In this document: positions 1 to 10,125 of the stretch, piece by piece | Layout of the letters: each line of letters opens with the position of its first letter | Position numbering within the stretch: the stretch's first letter is position 1 | Assembly (NCBI RefSeq): GCF_020360975.1 | Contig: NW_025408679.1 | Location: 2,395,703 to 2,459,702 of the forward strand | DNA from: Hirsutella rhossiliensis | Lineage: Eukaryota > Ascomycota > Sordariomycetes > Hypocreales > Ophiocordycipitaceae | Direction of reading: 5' to 3' | DNA: 64,000 bases | Position numbers and translations under genes: made by a program | The notes under the pieces: generated by a model | What the model saw: the letters and a program-made list of their open reading frames with translations, nothing else | Told to the model about the DNA's origin: nothing | The model's database searches: none

Positions 1-1190
1 AACTCTAGCTCGTAAGTATCCATCCATCCCGTGATTTGACGTCGAGTCTTGGACTCTTGGCTGCTCGCTGCTCGCAGTATGCTGATATAGATGGCAACTC
101 TAGCCCGTAAGTATCCATCCCGTGATTTGACGTCGAGTCTTGGCTGCTCGCAGTATGCTGATATAGATGGCAACTCTAGGGCGTAAGTATCTATCCATCC
201 CGTGATTTGACGTCGAGTCCTGGCTGCTCGCTGCTCGCTGCTCGCAGTATGCTGATATATATGGCAACTCTAGGGCGTAAGTATCTGGTTATCCCGTGAT
301 CTGACGTCGAGCTCGCAGTATGCTGATATAGATGGCAACTCTAGCCCGTAAGTATCCATCCATCCCGTGATCTGACGTCGAGTCTTGGCTGCTCGCTGCT
401 CGCTGTATGCTGATATAGATGGCAACTCTAGCAAGTAAGTATCCATCCATCCCGTGATTTGACGTCGAGTCTTGGCCTGCTCGCTGCTCGCTGTTCGCAG
501 TATGCTGATATAGATGGCAACTCTAGTGTGTAAGTATCCATCCATCCCGTGATCTGACGTCGAGTCTTGGCTGCTCGCTGCTCGCTGCTCGCAGTATGCT
601 GATATAGATGGCAACTCTAGTGTGTAAGTATCCATCCCGTGATTTGACGTCGAGTCTTGGCCTGCTCGCTGCTCGCTGCTCGCTGCTCGCAGTATGCTGA
701 TATAGATGGCAACTCTAGCAAGTAAGTATCTATCCATCCCGTGATCTGACGTCGAGTCTTGGCTGCTCGCTGCTCGCTGCTCGCTGTATGCTGATATAGA
801 TGGCAACTCTAGGGCGTAAGTATCCATCCATCCCGTGATTTGACGTCGAGTCTTGGACTCTTGGCTGCTCGCTGCTCGCAGTATGCTGATATAGATGGCA
901 ACTCTAGCTCGTAAGTATCTATCCATCCCGTGATCTGACGTCGAGTCTTGGCTGCTCGCTGCTCGCTGCTCGCAGTATGCTGATATAGATGGCAACTCTA
1001 GCCCGTAAGTATCCATCCCGTGATTTGACGTCGAGTCTTGGCTGCTCGCAGTATGCTGATATAGATGGCAACTCTAGCCCGTAAGTATCCATCCATCCCG
1101 TGATCTGACGTCGAGTCTTGGCTGCTCGCTGCTCGCTGTATGCTGATATAGATGGCAACTCTAGTGTGTAAGTATCCATCCCGTGATTTG
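1..1190. repeat. 14-unit minisatellite with intron-like unit
   Basis: Fourteen tandem units, marked by GTAAGTAT at 12, 107, 183, 277, 348, 435, 530, 624, 722, 816, 911, 1005, 1081 and 1168, with spacings of 71-98 bp. Length varies through an internal 7-bp repeat (GCTGCTC, one to four copies) and a CCAT slippage tract. Each unit runs GTAAGTAT ... GTGATTTGACGTCGAGTC ... ATGCTGATATAG ... CTCTAG. A 3-nt linker that is always 3 nt long but variable in sequence (CTC, CCC, GGC, CAA or TGT) then precedes the next GTAAGTAT. The array lies directly 3' of the MYND gene. Two more units occur at 38156-38285. The open minus-strand frame through the array (270-1016) is treated as fortuitous because unit lengths are not multiples of three. 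Confidence 0.95.
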
Positions 1191-1378
1191 ACGCGGAGAA
1201 TGTTTGATGGGCTGGCAGCATGTTGACACGACTGGCGACTGTAGTAACTCCAATTTCCTGTGGCGGGTTCATTGGGTGAGTTTGAAACGTTCTTAAAGGT
1301 TAGGGTGGGGAAGCTTCGGTCGTTGTATGGAGTTCTCCTCAGGAGTTTAAGCTCGGCCGACCGTTAGCGGGTTACTGT
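1191..1378 (-). other. 3' flank of the MYND gene, duplicated at 38286-38545
   Basis: There is no gene here. The stretch between the minisatellite and the MYND stop codon reappears with moderate divergence after the second minisatellite block at 38286. The shared anchors include GGCAGCATGTTGACACGAC and GTCGTTGTATGGAGTTCTCC. The duplication runs into the last codons of the MYND frame and stops near 1446. Confidence 0.8.
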
Positions 1379-1522
1379 CTAGTCTGTCTTTGACGTGTCA
1401 CAAAATAATGGATCAAACGGTTGATCAAGCTCGCGCCGCTCTATGAAGCTGTTTGAGCAGTTGCTACTATTGTCCTCTGAATCGTCGACCGTTGAGGACT
1501 GATATGTGAGAGTGCTGGAGCA

Positions 1523-1530
1523 GTTGCCAT
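1523..1530. repeat. hAT target-site duplication GTTGCCAT (partner 6263-6270)
   Basis: Perfect 8-bp direct repeat flanking the hAT element. One copy is original MYND coding sequence. Reading across the joined flanks keeps the MYND frame open. Confidence 0.93.
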
Positions 1531-1887
1531 CAGTGCTCCTAATAGTGTGGCCAGTGCGTTTGGACCCCTCAAACTGCTCATTCAGTGCGTGTGACTTGGC
1601 CGCACTACACTACCAGTGTGCCTGAGATGTTCAAACTGAACTATTAGTCTGTTCGTCGCGGCCAAACTGAACTACAGTGCAAACTGTGGTCTACACTATT
1701 AGTGTGAACATATAGTCTGACATTTGGCATTGCACCCGTCGCACCTGCAAGGTTGCCTTCAAGTTTTCCAGCGCCCTCACCGAATTGCCTGCCTTACGTG
1801 CAGCTTTCCTCGCCCCTTTCCTGAATCAGAGACTCAGACCCGGTACCGGTGGCTTCCGGATCGATATAGCGACACTGGAATCCATAA

Positions 1888-4008
1888 TTAGACACTCTTC
1901 ATCTGACGAAACAGAAATCTTACCTCGGATGGGAGTATCAGAGCGCTCCGGTCCCAGGATCGTGGGCATTCCAAGAGATTTAAAGTTTCAATGTTCATAG
2001 ATCCTCGCTGGTCGGTTACCGAAAGTTTGGCTTTGGAGAAGAGCCGCTCTGTCTCAGTAGACATAGGCGCAATCGATAGAAGGTCAATGGCCATCAAAGA
2101 TAAGTTAGGAACCGTCGCCGCTGCGCTGACTCTAACCACCATTTCAACGGATCCGATACCATCACCACAGGCTCGCGGCAATACACTTCGTACTCGTCGT
2201 CATCCATGTTGAAAATCGTAGCCTTTGCTCTTTCATCCACATTTTGTACCCATTTGGTCGTCTTGCACTTGGCTCTTGTGCGGAAGCTGGTCGAAGAACA
2301 GGGCAGGAGTGGTAGATTTGTATGCCTCCTCCAGAGCTCCCCTACCCGAGCTTTAGCTCTCTCAATCCATTCATTCTTGTCGTCCCAAGTCTTCTCCATA
2401 TAGGCCCACTTGAGGAAGGATTTAATACCGTCGCTGCTGAATAGACTGGCGAATCTTCCGTCAATTCGTAGTAGTCGGCTAATTTGGCCCATGTCGTCTC
2501 CATCATTGTAGCCAAGTGGGGGATGGTAGTGGCCTCCTTGGCCGCTTCAATGTGATGCAAGAGATAGTCCATGGTTGGCAGAACGTCAGAGATGGAATTG
2601 CCGGTGCCTTCGTTGGCCATTGTAGCGTCGTGAAAAGGTTCGAGAAATTTGTGAATTTCAGCCAAAGTAACCCAGTCAGAGGAAGTCAGAGCATCGTCTT
2701 GCAGGGCAGGCTCTTGAGCACAAAATATGGTGATGCCTTGACGGACTTTTGTTCTAAGGGCCCACTCAACCATGCTATGCCACGAATTCCAACGAGTGTC
2801 ATTGTCGCGCCGTAGCCGTAGACCGTCAGTGAGACCAGTGAATGTCTGAAGTCGCTGGGGAGTCCAGGTGATGTAGACCACGATATTATGCAATTTGCCT
2901 ATCGCCCCTCGCTTTCTCCATTGCTTAACTTCGTCGTCGGACGGTCCGTGGTAGGAATCTGCTGTGGGTGGTCGCTTTCCATGAGGAACTCCATCACGGC
3001 CAGGTTAATGATGTGGCCGAAACAGCGAAGTCGGTGAGGAAGAGGATCGTAGAAAACTTCGAACTCGTGCTCCAAGTCGTCGGAGACTTTGTCGATCATG
3101 GTATTCATGTTGGTGGCATTATCCATCATAAAGTATCCAACTTTTGTCGCTATTCCATATTCTCGTATGAACTCCATGATGGCTTCTGCCATGTTCTCGC
3201 CGCTGTGCTGTCCTTCCAATTCTTTTATCCTCACCACCAGGGACTGCAGACCATGATCTTCGGTAACGAATTGAACTGTAAACCCTATTACGCCCAAACA
3301 ATTCGGCGATGTCCAATTGTCTGGAACAATGTGGATTGACGAGAGAGCATTCTGCAGAGCTCGCTTTACAAACTCCTTCTTGTTGTCGTAGCCCCATTGT
3401 AAGTCATTTTTAACCGTGTCGCCGGACCTCGGGAGGAGATCATCGGCGGCCGGACGGATATACCGGATAAAGTCGCGAAAGGCCGGCTGCTCAACATGAG
3501 CAAATGAGAGGCTGCAAGCTACTGTATAACGGCAGTACAGTTCGCGGAGAGTCGCTTGATCTAGGGCATCTTCCTCTGCGGTCGCCTTGCGTTTCTTGGT
3601 GGAGAACAAAGTTCCATTGGCCAGGAATGCGGTGATGTCTCCGAGGCGACTTTGCGTCACTTCCCGCCTGATCTCCTGCCGCCCAGAAATAATGATATTG
3701 TGCTCCTTTCGCAAATGATTGACGATGGCGGACGACCCACCACAGTAATTGTATTTCTTCGCTCTTTTCTTGTCGAAGCAGGGCTGGCAATGCCACCATT
3801 TCGTTCCATTGGAATCAACCCAAGCTGCCGGAATACTCCTACCTTCTTCTCTTCGACAATACTGCCAAATAGGAGACGTCTTTCGGCGGTAGACGCTAAG
3901 GACAGGCGAAGAGGATGGTGCCGGTGACGGGGAAGCCGCTGTCCCACTAATAAGGTCAGAATCATCTATATAGGTGCCAGCCTCGGAGTGATCCACGATG
4001 GAGGACAT
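1888..4008 (-). pseudogene. hAT transposase, frameshifted
   Basis: DNA-cutting transposase of the hAT superfamily, encoded by the surrounding element. The N-terminus (start 4008) has a BED-type zinc finger (IWQYC...WWHCQPCF...IVNHLRKEH). The catalytic core follows (GFTVQFVTEDHGLQSLVVRI; YFMMDNATNMNTMI; RLRCFGHIINLAV). Next comes the region starting HNIVVYITWTPQRLQTF, and last the hATC dimerisation block (LSLMAIDLLSIAPMSTETERLFSKAK, 1930-2110). Three frame changes are visible: near 2950 (the alternative frame gives DDEVKQWRKRGAIGKLHN), near 2400 and near 2150. The homologous copy at 37022-38155 differs by single-base indels in homopolymers, so some of these may be sequencing errors. Confidence 0.88.
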
Positions 4009-5150
4009 GATCCTCTAGGGACTGCACTAGACAATAAGAGTGGCGATCATGGGAATCTGGCGGAGAGCAGGATTGGTGGGATAAACCGGATTGTTTGTGG
4101 CAGCTCCGGTCAGATCATTCTGTGGTGGACAACTTCCTCTTTTTGACCACCCTAGGAAGTCCTAGTGATTTGGTTTGGACCACAGAATCCAATTAATTTG
4201 AGTTTGCCGGCCAATGATCGGTCATATCCCTTTAGCGTCGGCGCACAACGAAACTTAACATCGTCGCGAATTGTTCCGTACGTGCTCGCTTCGCGCTCGT
4301 CTCGCGCTCATCTCGTGCCAGCCAAGCGACACGCCCCAGTGTTCCTAACGTCGGCATCCAATTTGCGTACGCAACGGCGGTGGAGATCCTCAGTTGAGCC
4401 TCGACGAGAAGAGCATCAGAAGCTTGCGGTGCATCGACCTATGAAGCTAATGATTGGTGTAGCTGGGGCCGTAGAAGTGTGGCCGAGGCTCAATCTGCGC
4501 TTTGGACTGTAACCCGACTGACAAACTTGAACAAATTGGCAGGGCAACATCCGGTATAATGGGTTTTCTCGACCAGAAACGATAACTTAGCAACATGTTT
4601 TGATAGCATAATAAAGTCAATAACAGGCGGAAGCTCTTAGCAAAGCTTGTGTTTAGACGCTTACCAGTATGCTTAATTACAACGGAAAGAAGCGAATGTA
4701 TTGGCATCTCAACTGCTTCGCATAAATATTGACGAGCCAGCCTGCCTCCTACCCTAGAGATGACAGATAGGTTAGAGGCTACCTGGCACCCCGCCTTTAT
4801 ACGGTGACATAACGGGTATATCATAACTCCCCGACCGGGGTTCCGCCACTTGGATCATTCAGCCCGAAGGGCGTTTATTCAGTCAGAAAGAGAGGCATAA
4901 AACCTCTTCTCATTGGCTAATTGGCCTCCCCTGTACTCAACTCGTGCGGGGAGTGGTCGGTTGGCAACGCCACCAAATGAAGGCCATGCCGCAAACCCTG
5001 AGCGTTGACTAGGTAACGAGCTAGCCGTTTCCGAGAGCTTTTCTTCAATGCAAGTTTCAAGCACACGCTTCCACTTCCATCGTGGGTCGAATCTATCGAA
5101 CCCATCGGTTACTAACGGATTCTAGGTCAAATTTAGCTCCGCGGCCGACC
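4009..5150. other. hAT 5' region, no gene seen
   Basis: Between the transposase start and the Helitron scrap I see no convincing coding sequence. The short open frames on both strands match nothing I recognise. The stretch probably holds the transposase promoter and further nested debris. Confidence 0.5.
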
Positions 5151-5183
5151 TAGCTACAACATTCCCTGGCACCACCTGCGGGT

Positions 5184-5604
5184 GTGTATTGCTGCAGCCC
5201 CCAGGGTACTGTATACGATATCGCCTGGAACCCAGGCGCCGAACCATTGGAAGATCCCCCGGCCGTTATTATGGTGGACTTTGATAGCTACGATGGACCG
5301 CCATATCTAATAACTAACGAGGGCAGGAAAATCTCACCCATCCTCCCAGTCAGGCGTGATTTCCTTATGGGCAACGAGACCTGCGCTCGCACGCAGTTTC
5401 CTGATGGTGGCGTTTGCTATCACTGTTCACAAATGCCAGAGCCTAACGAAGGAGCAAATAGTTACTGATCTCGCTACACGCGACTTCCAGGCCGGTATTA
5501 GCTATGTTGCTGTGTCACGGGTTACGTCGCTGCAAGGCTTACTCCTTGAGGCGCCTTTCGATCGTCAGAGCCTCTATAACCACACGCCGACAGAAGGTTT
5601 ATAA
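5184..5604 (+). pseudogene. Helitron Pif1-like helicase C-terminal fragment
   Basis: Only the last part of a Helitron RepHel helicase remains: GTVYDIAWNPGAEP, VIMVDFDSYDGPPYL, then CARTQFP, then after a frame change AFAITVHKCQSL and TRDFQAGISYVAVSRVTSLQG. The same motifs occur in the larger Helitron at 34020-34290 (ITVHKAQG, SGLTYVAVSRAKTLNG), but the sequences differ, so this is a separate family or an old copy. It lies inside the hAT element. There is no Walker A and no Rep domain. It is non-functional. Confidence 0.85.
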
Positions 5605-5831
5605 GCCTGTCTCCCTACGTGCTGCGTTTACGGCTAACTACAAAGGCTAAAGCAGGGATGAAGATGCGCCTCGCTGACCAACAACGGCGTCAGGGTCAAC
5701 AGCTGAGCGATGCACCGTATCCACCACTCTACCTTGACTAAACGACGTCTTCCTATAAGCTACAGGGAAGGGGGAGGTTCGATATAGGGTATATAGTTAG
5801 ATTGGGCCAGTCAAGGAGCGGTTTAAACAGC

Positions 5832-5884
5832 TGGATGGCCGCCGCAGGCGAAAGGGGGGTTCTAGGGGGTCCCCCCCTAGGAAA
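5832..5884. repeat. GCCGCAGGCGAAA plus GC hairpin (possible Helitron terminus)
   Basis: GCCGCCGCAGGCGAAAGG is followed by the hairpin CTAGGGGG-TC-CCCCCCTAG and then AAAG. It lies about 230 bp after the helicase scrap. A similar arrangement occurs at 28912-29000 beside the other Helitron. Helitron 3' ends typically carry a hairpin before CTRR, so this may mark the end. The exact boundary is not established. Confidence 0.4.
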
Positions 5885-7097
5885 GTTGAATTGCAGGAAT
5901 ACGATGTTCACCCTTCGGGCTGGATATTCAGCCGTTAAGCCCCTTGCCTTGGCAACTTAACGGGTGTTCGAAGTATTTTACGCACTTCGTCTTACAGGTT
6001 ATACATGTTTTTCGTTGGAAATCAATCCGAAACCCTATTTCAAGGTAGTAAAATCCGGGTTGCTGGTAATCATGGGGCGCACTAATAGTGCAACTATTAG
6101 TCTGGACCCTTGCACTGAACTACCCGTTCAGTTTGGGCAAGCTACACTGAACCACCAGTGTGGTGTGAGAAACGCACACTACACTAATAGTGCGGCACTA
6201 ATAGTGTAAACCACAGTGTGCACTAATAGTCCTCTTAATGGTCCACACTATTAGGAGCGCTGGTTGCCATGGTCGTCCTCGGAATCTTCGACGGTTGTGG
6301 AGGCTGGTAGGACAAAACTCGTTGGACTGGTTTGCCAGGGGTTGGTAGGTCGAACGAGACTCGCCAGGCTGGCTCGACCCTTCCATTGGCGAGAAAGATG
6401 GACTTTCTCCCAACTCAGTATACGGGATCGTCAGAATACATCGGAATCAGATCTCGGCTATACAGAGCCATTGCCAACACTATCTTGTCCGGCTCCTTCG
6501 CTTACTTCGGACTCCGCATCGGAGGACACGTAGATCGGCTCGTCCAAGGCTTGTACTCGTGGAGCCGGTAAGTCGAGTCGCGCCTCGTCGGTTGGTCCCA
6601 TTGACAGATGTTGAGCGGACTCAGGAAGGAACTGTCGAGACTGTCTATGGACCTTCCAGTCACTCTTTGGTGATCGGTACTACAGTATCCCACAGCCAGG
6701 CATCTCGCGCATTTCTTGACCCCCGCCGTCTTCCCACATACCTTACATACAAGAACCTCTCTGCACTGGGACCGAGTCCCCTCGTTCGCTTCTGGCTTGA
6801 TATTGCCCATGATATTCCCCAGTTCCTGTCGTAGCTCCACCCCTCTCACACACCGCACAAAGCTTGCCGATAAGCGGGTGCAAGCCGTCATGGGCTGCTC
6901 CAGTCGCAAGACAGCCAGATATGGTCGTTTACGCCGCCATCACTGACGACTCTGCGCCATGTCCTCCCCTGGAATCTGACAAGGCATCAGCGCATCAAAC
7001 GAACTTCGTGCTGTTCACTCGTACTACGTAGAAGTAAAGTCTCCGAAACATGTGCCGAGATCTTTCCTTGTTGCTAAGAGCATGCACGGGTCGGAAA

Positions 7098-7817
7098 GGG
7101 GTAGTTAAATAACCACCTCCTCCCACTAATCTGCCACCCCAAAGTGGGTCAATGTGGCGCATCGCCGCACACAACGTCCGGCCGGCCCCAGTGCACACGA
7201 GACCCAAGGCACAATGCCCAAGGCACACAACGCAAGTGAAGCCGGCCGCGATGCATAGAACACATAGAAATGCCACTTTTCTAGGAGTCATTAGACCCGC
7301 ATCGTCAATTCAAGAGCACTATAACTACAAGGGCTATAAAGGGCATTCCTTCGCCATCTCCCTTAGCGCAAGGGCGTTAGCCTCATCAAGCCGCTCCATC
7401 GTATCAAAGTCACAGAACACATAGGTCGGCGCACGAGCCGAAGGCTTCGCATTCCGGCGCCTAAGGCCAAAGCCGATCTGCCAGCCTACGGTCTTGCAGG
7501 CACGAGTAGCCTCGGCCTCGGACTCGTAGGTGGTAGAGAACACAGTGCTCATGGACTCCATAGCGGCAAGTGGTACGGTGACGTGGGTGGCACGGTCGTG
7601 ACGGGGCGGCGCGGCGGTGATAACGGCGTTGCAACCGATTAAGGCGTTGTTAAGATATCGCGAAAGCTTCACTTACGGCTGACTGTGTGATGTTGCGCGG
7701 CGTGCCTTGTGTGCCAAGGAGGTTTTGGCGTTACGCCACCTTTACCTCAAAGGTGCGCCACATTGACCCACTTTGGGGTGGCAGATTAGTGAGAGGAGGT
7801 GGTTATTTAACTACCCC
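7098..7817 (-). mobile_element. Internally deleted MULE (MITE-like, about 720 bp)
   Basis: Terminal inverted repeats of about 64 bp: 7098-7162 (GGGGTAGTTAAATAACC ... GGGTCAATGTGGCGCA) and 7754-7817 in reverse, with about one mismatch. The interior encodes only the start of a MULE transposase on the minus strand. It is therefore a non-autonomous deletion derivative that needs a full-length relative elsewhere. The flanks CGGAAA and CGAAAA may be remains of a target duplication, but this is imperfect. Confidence 0.85.
7334..7672 (-). pseudogene. MULE transposase N-terminal remnant
   Basis: The frame from an internal Met near 7561 (MESMSTVFSTTYESEAEA, then CKTVGWQIGFGLRRR) resembles the FAR1/WRKY-GCM1-like N-terminal zinc domain of the MULE at 38820 (MESLLNNTFPSFQEAQAACD). 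It ends before the catalytic domain. The whole 7098-7817 element lacks DDE, SWIM and C-terminal parts. Confidence 0.6.
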
Positions 7818-8338
7818 CGAAAAGGGCAATGGCGATTTTGACGCGCTCCGGCTCATCACATATCGGGGTTTTCCACAGGACGAAAGGATGGAGGCACCAA
7901 AAAGCTGGATAGAGAGATATAGGGTGCTTTTATGCACAGCCCAGTGAGATTAAGGACAGATCTAATGTGCTTTGATGTGATTTGTTGAAGGATATGAGAA
8001 AATGCGATTTTGCCAGCATCGCGAAAACACATATAAATGTCGCGAAGCAGATTTAATGTTCAATTGAACATGTCACCTGAACAACAGGTGGCTTGATTTT
8101 CGTGACAATAAATTATCGAATAGTCAGTGTGCGCATGTGACAGGGTCCTCAGGCCTTTTACTGGAGGAGTAGTCCAAGTAACGTGACTTTGACCTAAAAC
8201 GGTTAGACTCCGCTTGAAATGGCCTGAGCACTGCTGAGGTAACGCAGAGCCTCACCAGTGTCACGTGCACAAGCAGCATGACGTGCCCACGTGCGACCTC
8301 GTGCTTACCTCAGCAGTGCTCAGGCCAGGGAGCAAATA
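7818..8338. other. Spacer with a 107-bp imperfect palindrome, no gene
   Basis: No coding sequence is supported. It contains a 14-bp palindrome, TGTTCAATTGAACA, near 8057, and an inverted repeat of about 21 bp (8219-8240 GGCCTGAGCACTGCTGAGGTA and 8307-8327) around a 66-bp loop rich in ACGTG. This may be the remains of a small foldback element. Pogo A inserts immediately to the right. Confidence 0.55.
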
Positions 8339-9887
8339 ACGTAATCCACCCCCTTCCCGGTCACACCCCCTACCCGCTCAAAATTCCCCACCAACGCGAC
8401 CCGCACTCCATGGCGCCGAGCACGATGACGGAAATTAGAGACCAATCGATTCCACGCGTCCTGCTCGCCGTCAAGGCCTATCAGCAAGGCCAATTCGACA
8501 GTACCCACAAGGCCACGACGGCATATGATGTCCCTCAGTCGACAGTATCTGGTCGACTGCGTGGTGCCCGCTCCCGACGCGACGCGCAGATGAACAACCG
8601 GAAGTTGACGACGACGGAAGAGACTGCCCTCGTACAATGGGTCCTGCCGATGGACGAGCGAGGGATGCCGCTGACAGTGGTCTACACTCGCCGCATGGCC
8701 GGCCAACTTGTTGCTCTCTGAGCGCGGCCAAGAAACTGTCGGCGAGAATTGGGTGCGGAAGTTCGTTGGCCACCACGACGAAATCAAGGCGAAATACTCG
8801 TCGATATGATTACCAACGTGCCAGATGCGAAGATCCGAAGACGATCCAAGAATGGTACGATCGAGTGGCAATGGCGAAGCAGAAATGGGGGATTCTTGAC
8901 GAGGATGTCTACAACTTCGATGAGACGGGGTTTCAAATGGGAGTCATTGCGACGGCAAGAGTCCTTACTCGGTCTGACCGGCGAGGTCGGCCTATGGTCA
9001 TGCAGCCAGGAAATCGAGAATGGGTTACGGTGATTGAGTCTATCAATTGCCAAGGTTGGGCTTTGCCGGCGATGGTCATCTTCCAGGGCAAGGTGCACAA
9101 AGCAAGCTGGTACAAAGCAGGTGTGCCCAAGGACTGGCAGATTGCCGTGAGCAACAAAGGTTGGACTTCCGACGACCTTGGATTGCATTGGTTAAAGGCA
9201 GTTTTCGACCCATACACACGGCGCCGTACGGTTGGAACACGTCGACTTCTCATTCTCGACGGGCACGGCAGCCATGTTACGCCGGAATTTGACAAGTACT
9301 GTACGGATAATGCCATTGTGGTACTCCAAATGCCAGCTCATTCCTCACATCTCTTACAGCCTCTGGATGTCGGGCGCTTTCGCCCTTAAAACGATATATG
9401 GGCGGAAGGTTCAAGAGAAGATGCTCGCAGGGTCAACCACATCGAGAAAGAGGACTTCCTGCCTCTATACGTCGAGGCCCGCCGACAAGCACTCTCCCGT
9501 CGAACATCCGAAGTGGATTCATGGCCACAGGCCTTTCCCATTCAATCTGACCCGGGTTCTGTCACGGTTACGCGTTCAGGTTGACAGGAATGGCAACCAT
9601 GATGCACGGCAACAACTTGTCGAGGAGGAGCAGGCCCGACGGCAGAGAGAAGAAGAGCTATGCGTCCTAAGACAGCGTGCACCACCACGGTATAGTAAAT
9701 GCAGGTATTTTGAACACAATGCCCGGACGTGTAATAGATAGACAGTTCTGAATTGACTTGCTTGTTTGTCTCTTGGAATCAATTGCCGTCTGTTGTGTTC
9801 GGTTGGTCGTGACGTGAGGTGCGGGTCGCGTCGGTGGGAAATTTTTGAGCGGGTAGGGGGTGTGACCGGGAAGGGGCTGGATTACGT
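8339..9887 (+). mobile_element. pogo/Fot-type element A with TA duplication
   Basis: The ends ACGTAATCC...CCCGGTCACACCCCC (8339-8395) and the reverse complement of 9840-9887 form about 50-bp TIRs. They are flanked by TA at 8337-8338 and 9888-9889, the target of the Tc1/mariner superfamily. Length is 1549 bp. It carries one transposase gene on the plus strand, broken by frameshifts. Confidence 0.92.
8410..9741 (+). pseudogene. pogo-type DDD transposase (element A), frameshifted
   Basis: The start at 8410 (MAPSTMTEIRDQS) gives a Psq-like helix-turn-helix (KATTAYDVPQSTVSGRLRG) and the beginning of a CENP-B-type domain. The frame shifts near 8700. The DDE/DDD core is then readable: first Asp in YNFDETGFQMG (about 8920), second in LLILDGHGSH (about 9255), third in SSHLLQPLDVG (about 9360). 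A second frameshift near 9375 leads to the tail, which is basic and glutamate-rich (EEEQARRQREEE) and ends in a possible zinc knuckle-like CRYFEHNARTC. All catalytic residues are present, but not in one frame. Confidence 0.9.
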
Positions 9888-10038
9888 TAAGTTAACTAAG
9901 TTAACTAACTACACGGGTCCGTACAAGCCACGGGTCCCTGCTGAGTCAGTACCGTCCACGGTAAATTTTCCTGCCTCTCGCTACAGGCTAATCGTGCCCG
10001 CCCCCACTTTATTGGGATTCGCTTTGTGCTACCCTTTT

Positions 10039-10051
10039 AATGGGCAACATT
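10039..10051. repeat. Target duplication AATGGGCAACATT, copy 1 of 3
   Basis: Identical 13-mers lie at 10039-10051, 10537-10549 and 14136-14148. They bracket first the SINE-like element and then the LINE. Two successive insertions at the same site in the same orientation explain three copies. Confidence 0.85.
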
Positions 10052-10125
10052 GCCTCCATGGCGTAGTGGTGACACGTCTGGAGTCTCTGCTCTGCAGAGA
10101 GGTCGGTTCGAAACCGGCTGGAGGC
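10052..10125 (+). other. tRNA-like head with Pol III A and B boxes
   Basis: GCCTCCA pairs with TGGAGGC for a seven-bp acceptor stem. The A box TGGCGTAGTGG is at 10059-10069 and the B box GGTTCGAAACC at 10105-10115, with correct spacing. D and T stems form. The anticodon arm does not: TCTCTGC-TCT-GCAGAGA makes a 3-nt loop instead of a 5-bp stem with a 7-nt loop and U33. I therefore do not call a functional tRNA. Confidence 0.65.

Larger units (their letters stand above)
1531..6262 (-). mobile_element. Complete hAT element with 20-bp TIRs and 8-bp TSD
   Basis: The left end CAGTGCTCCTAATAG (TIR 1531-1550) matches the reverse complement of the right end (6243-6262) at 19 of 20 positions. The 8-bp target duplication GTTGCCAT is perfect at 1523-1530 and 6263-6270, which is diagnostic of the hAT superfamily. 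Subterminal regions (1550-1720 and 6085-6240) hold many short copies of CACTATTAGTGTG in both orientations, as is usual for transposase binding. The transposase is on the minus strand (1888-4008). The 5' half carries a Helitron helicase scrap. A second copy of the left end, broken, is at 37022-38155. Confidence 0.92.
1379..6909 (-). pseudogene. MYND zinc-finger protein gene, split by a hAT element
   Basis: The 5' part (6909 down to 6271) encodes a MYND finger: Cys-x2-Cys (CKVCGKT), Cys-x2-Cys (CARC), then GYCSTDHQ. The downstream DWKVH that completes the finger lies in another frame, so there is a frameshift near 6660. From there one frame continues through two in-frame stops (about 6467 and 6444; both could be C-to-T changes) to the hAT target duplication at 6263-6270. 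It then continues, in the same frame, on the far side of the element from 1530 to a stop at 1379-1381. The C-terminus is acidic, with a duplicated motif (VEDSEDDHGNCS and VDDSEDNSSNCS). The family is a protein-protein adaptor finger. The substrate is unknown. The gene is inactive as it stands. The start codon is uncertain. Confidence 0.75.

Noticed and set aside
270..1016. 248-codon minus-strand frame with repeated SIS-AY peptide
   Set aside because: It runs through the minisatellite, whose units are not multiples of three. Both repeated peptides are frame variants of the same DNA repeat, and there is no start context or homology.
8784..9316. Long minus-strand frames in pogo A
   Set aside because: They are shadows of the transposase on the plus strand, with no motifs of their own.
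10052..10125. Functional tRNA gene
   Set aside because: Acceptor, D and T arms fit, but the anticodon arm cannot form a 5-bp stem with a 7-nt loop and U33. The LINE tail and target duplications indicate a SINE-like element.
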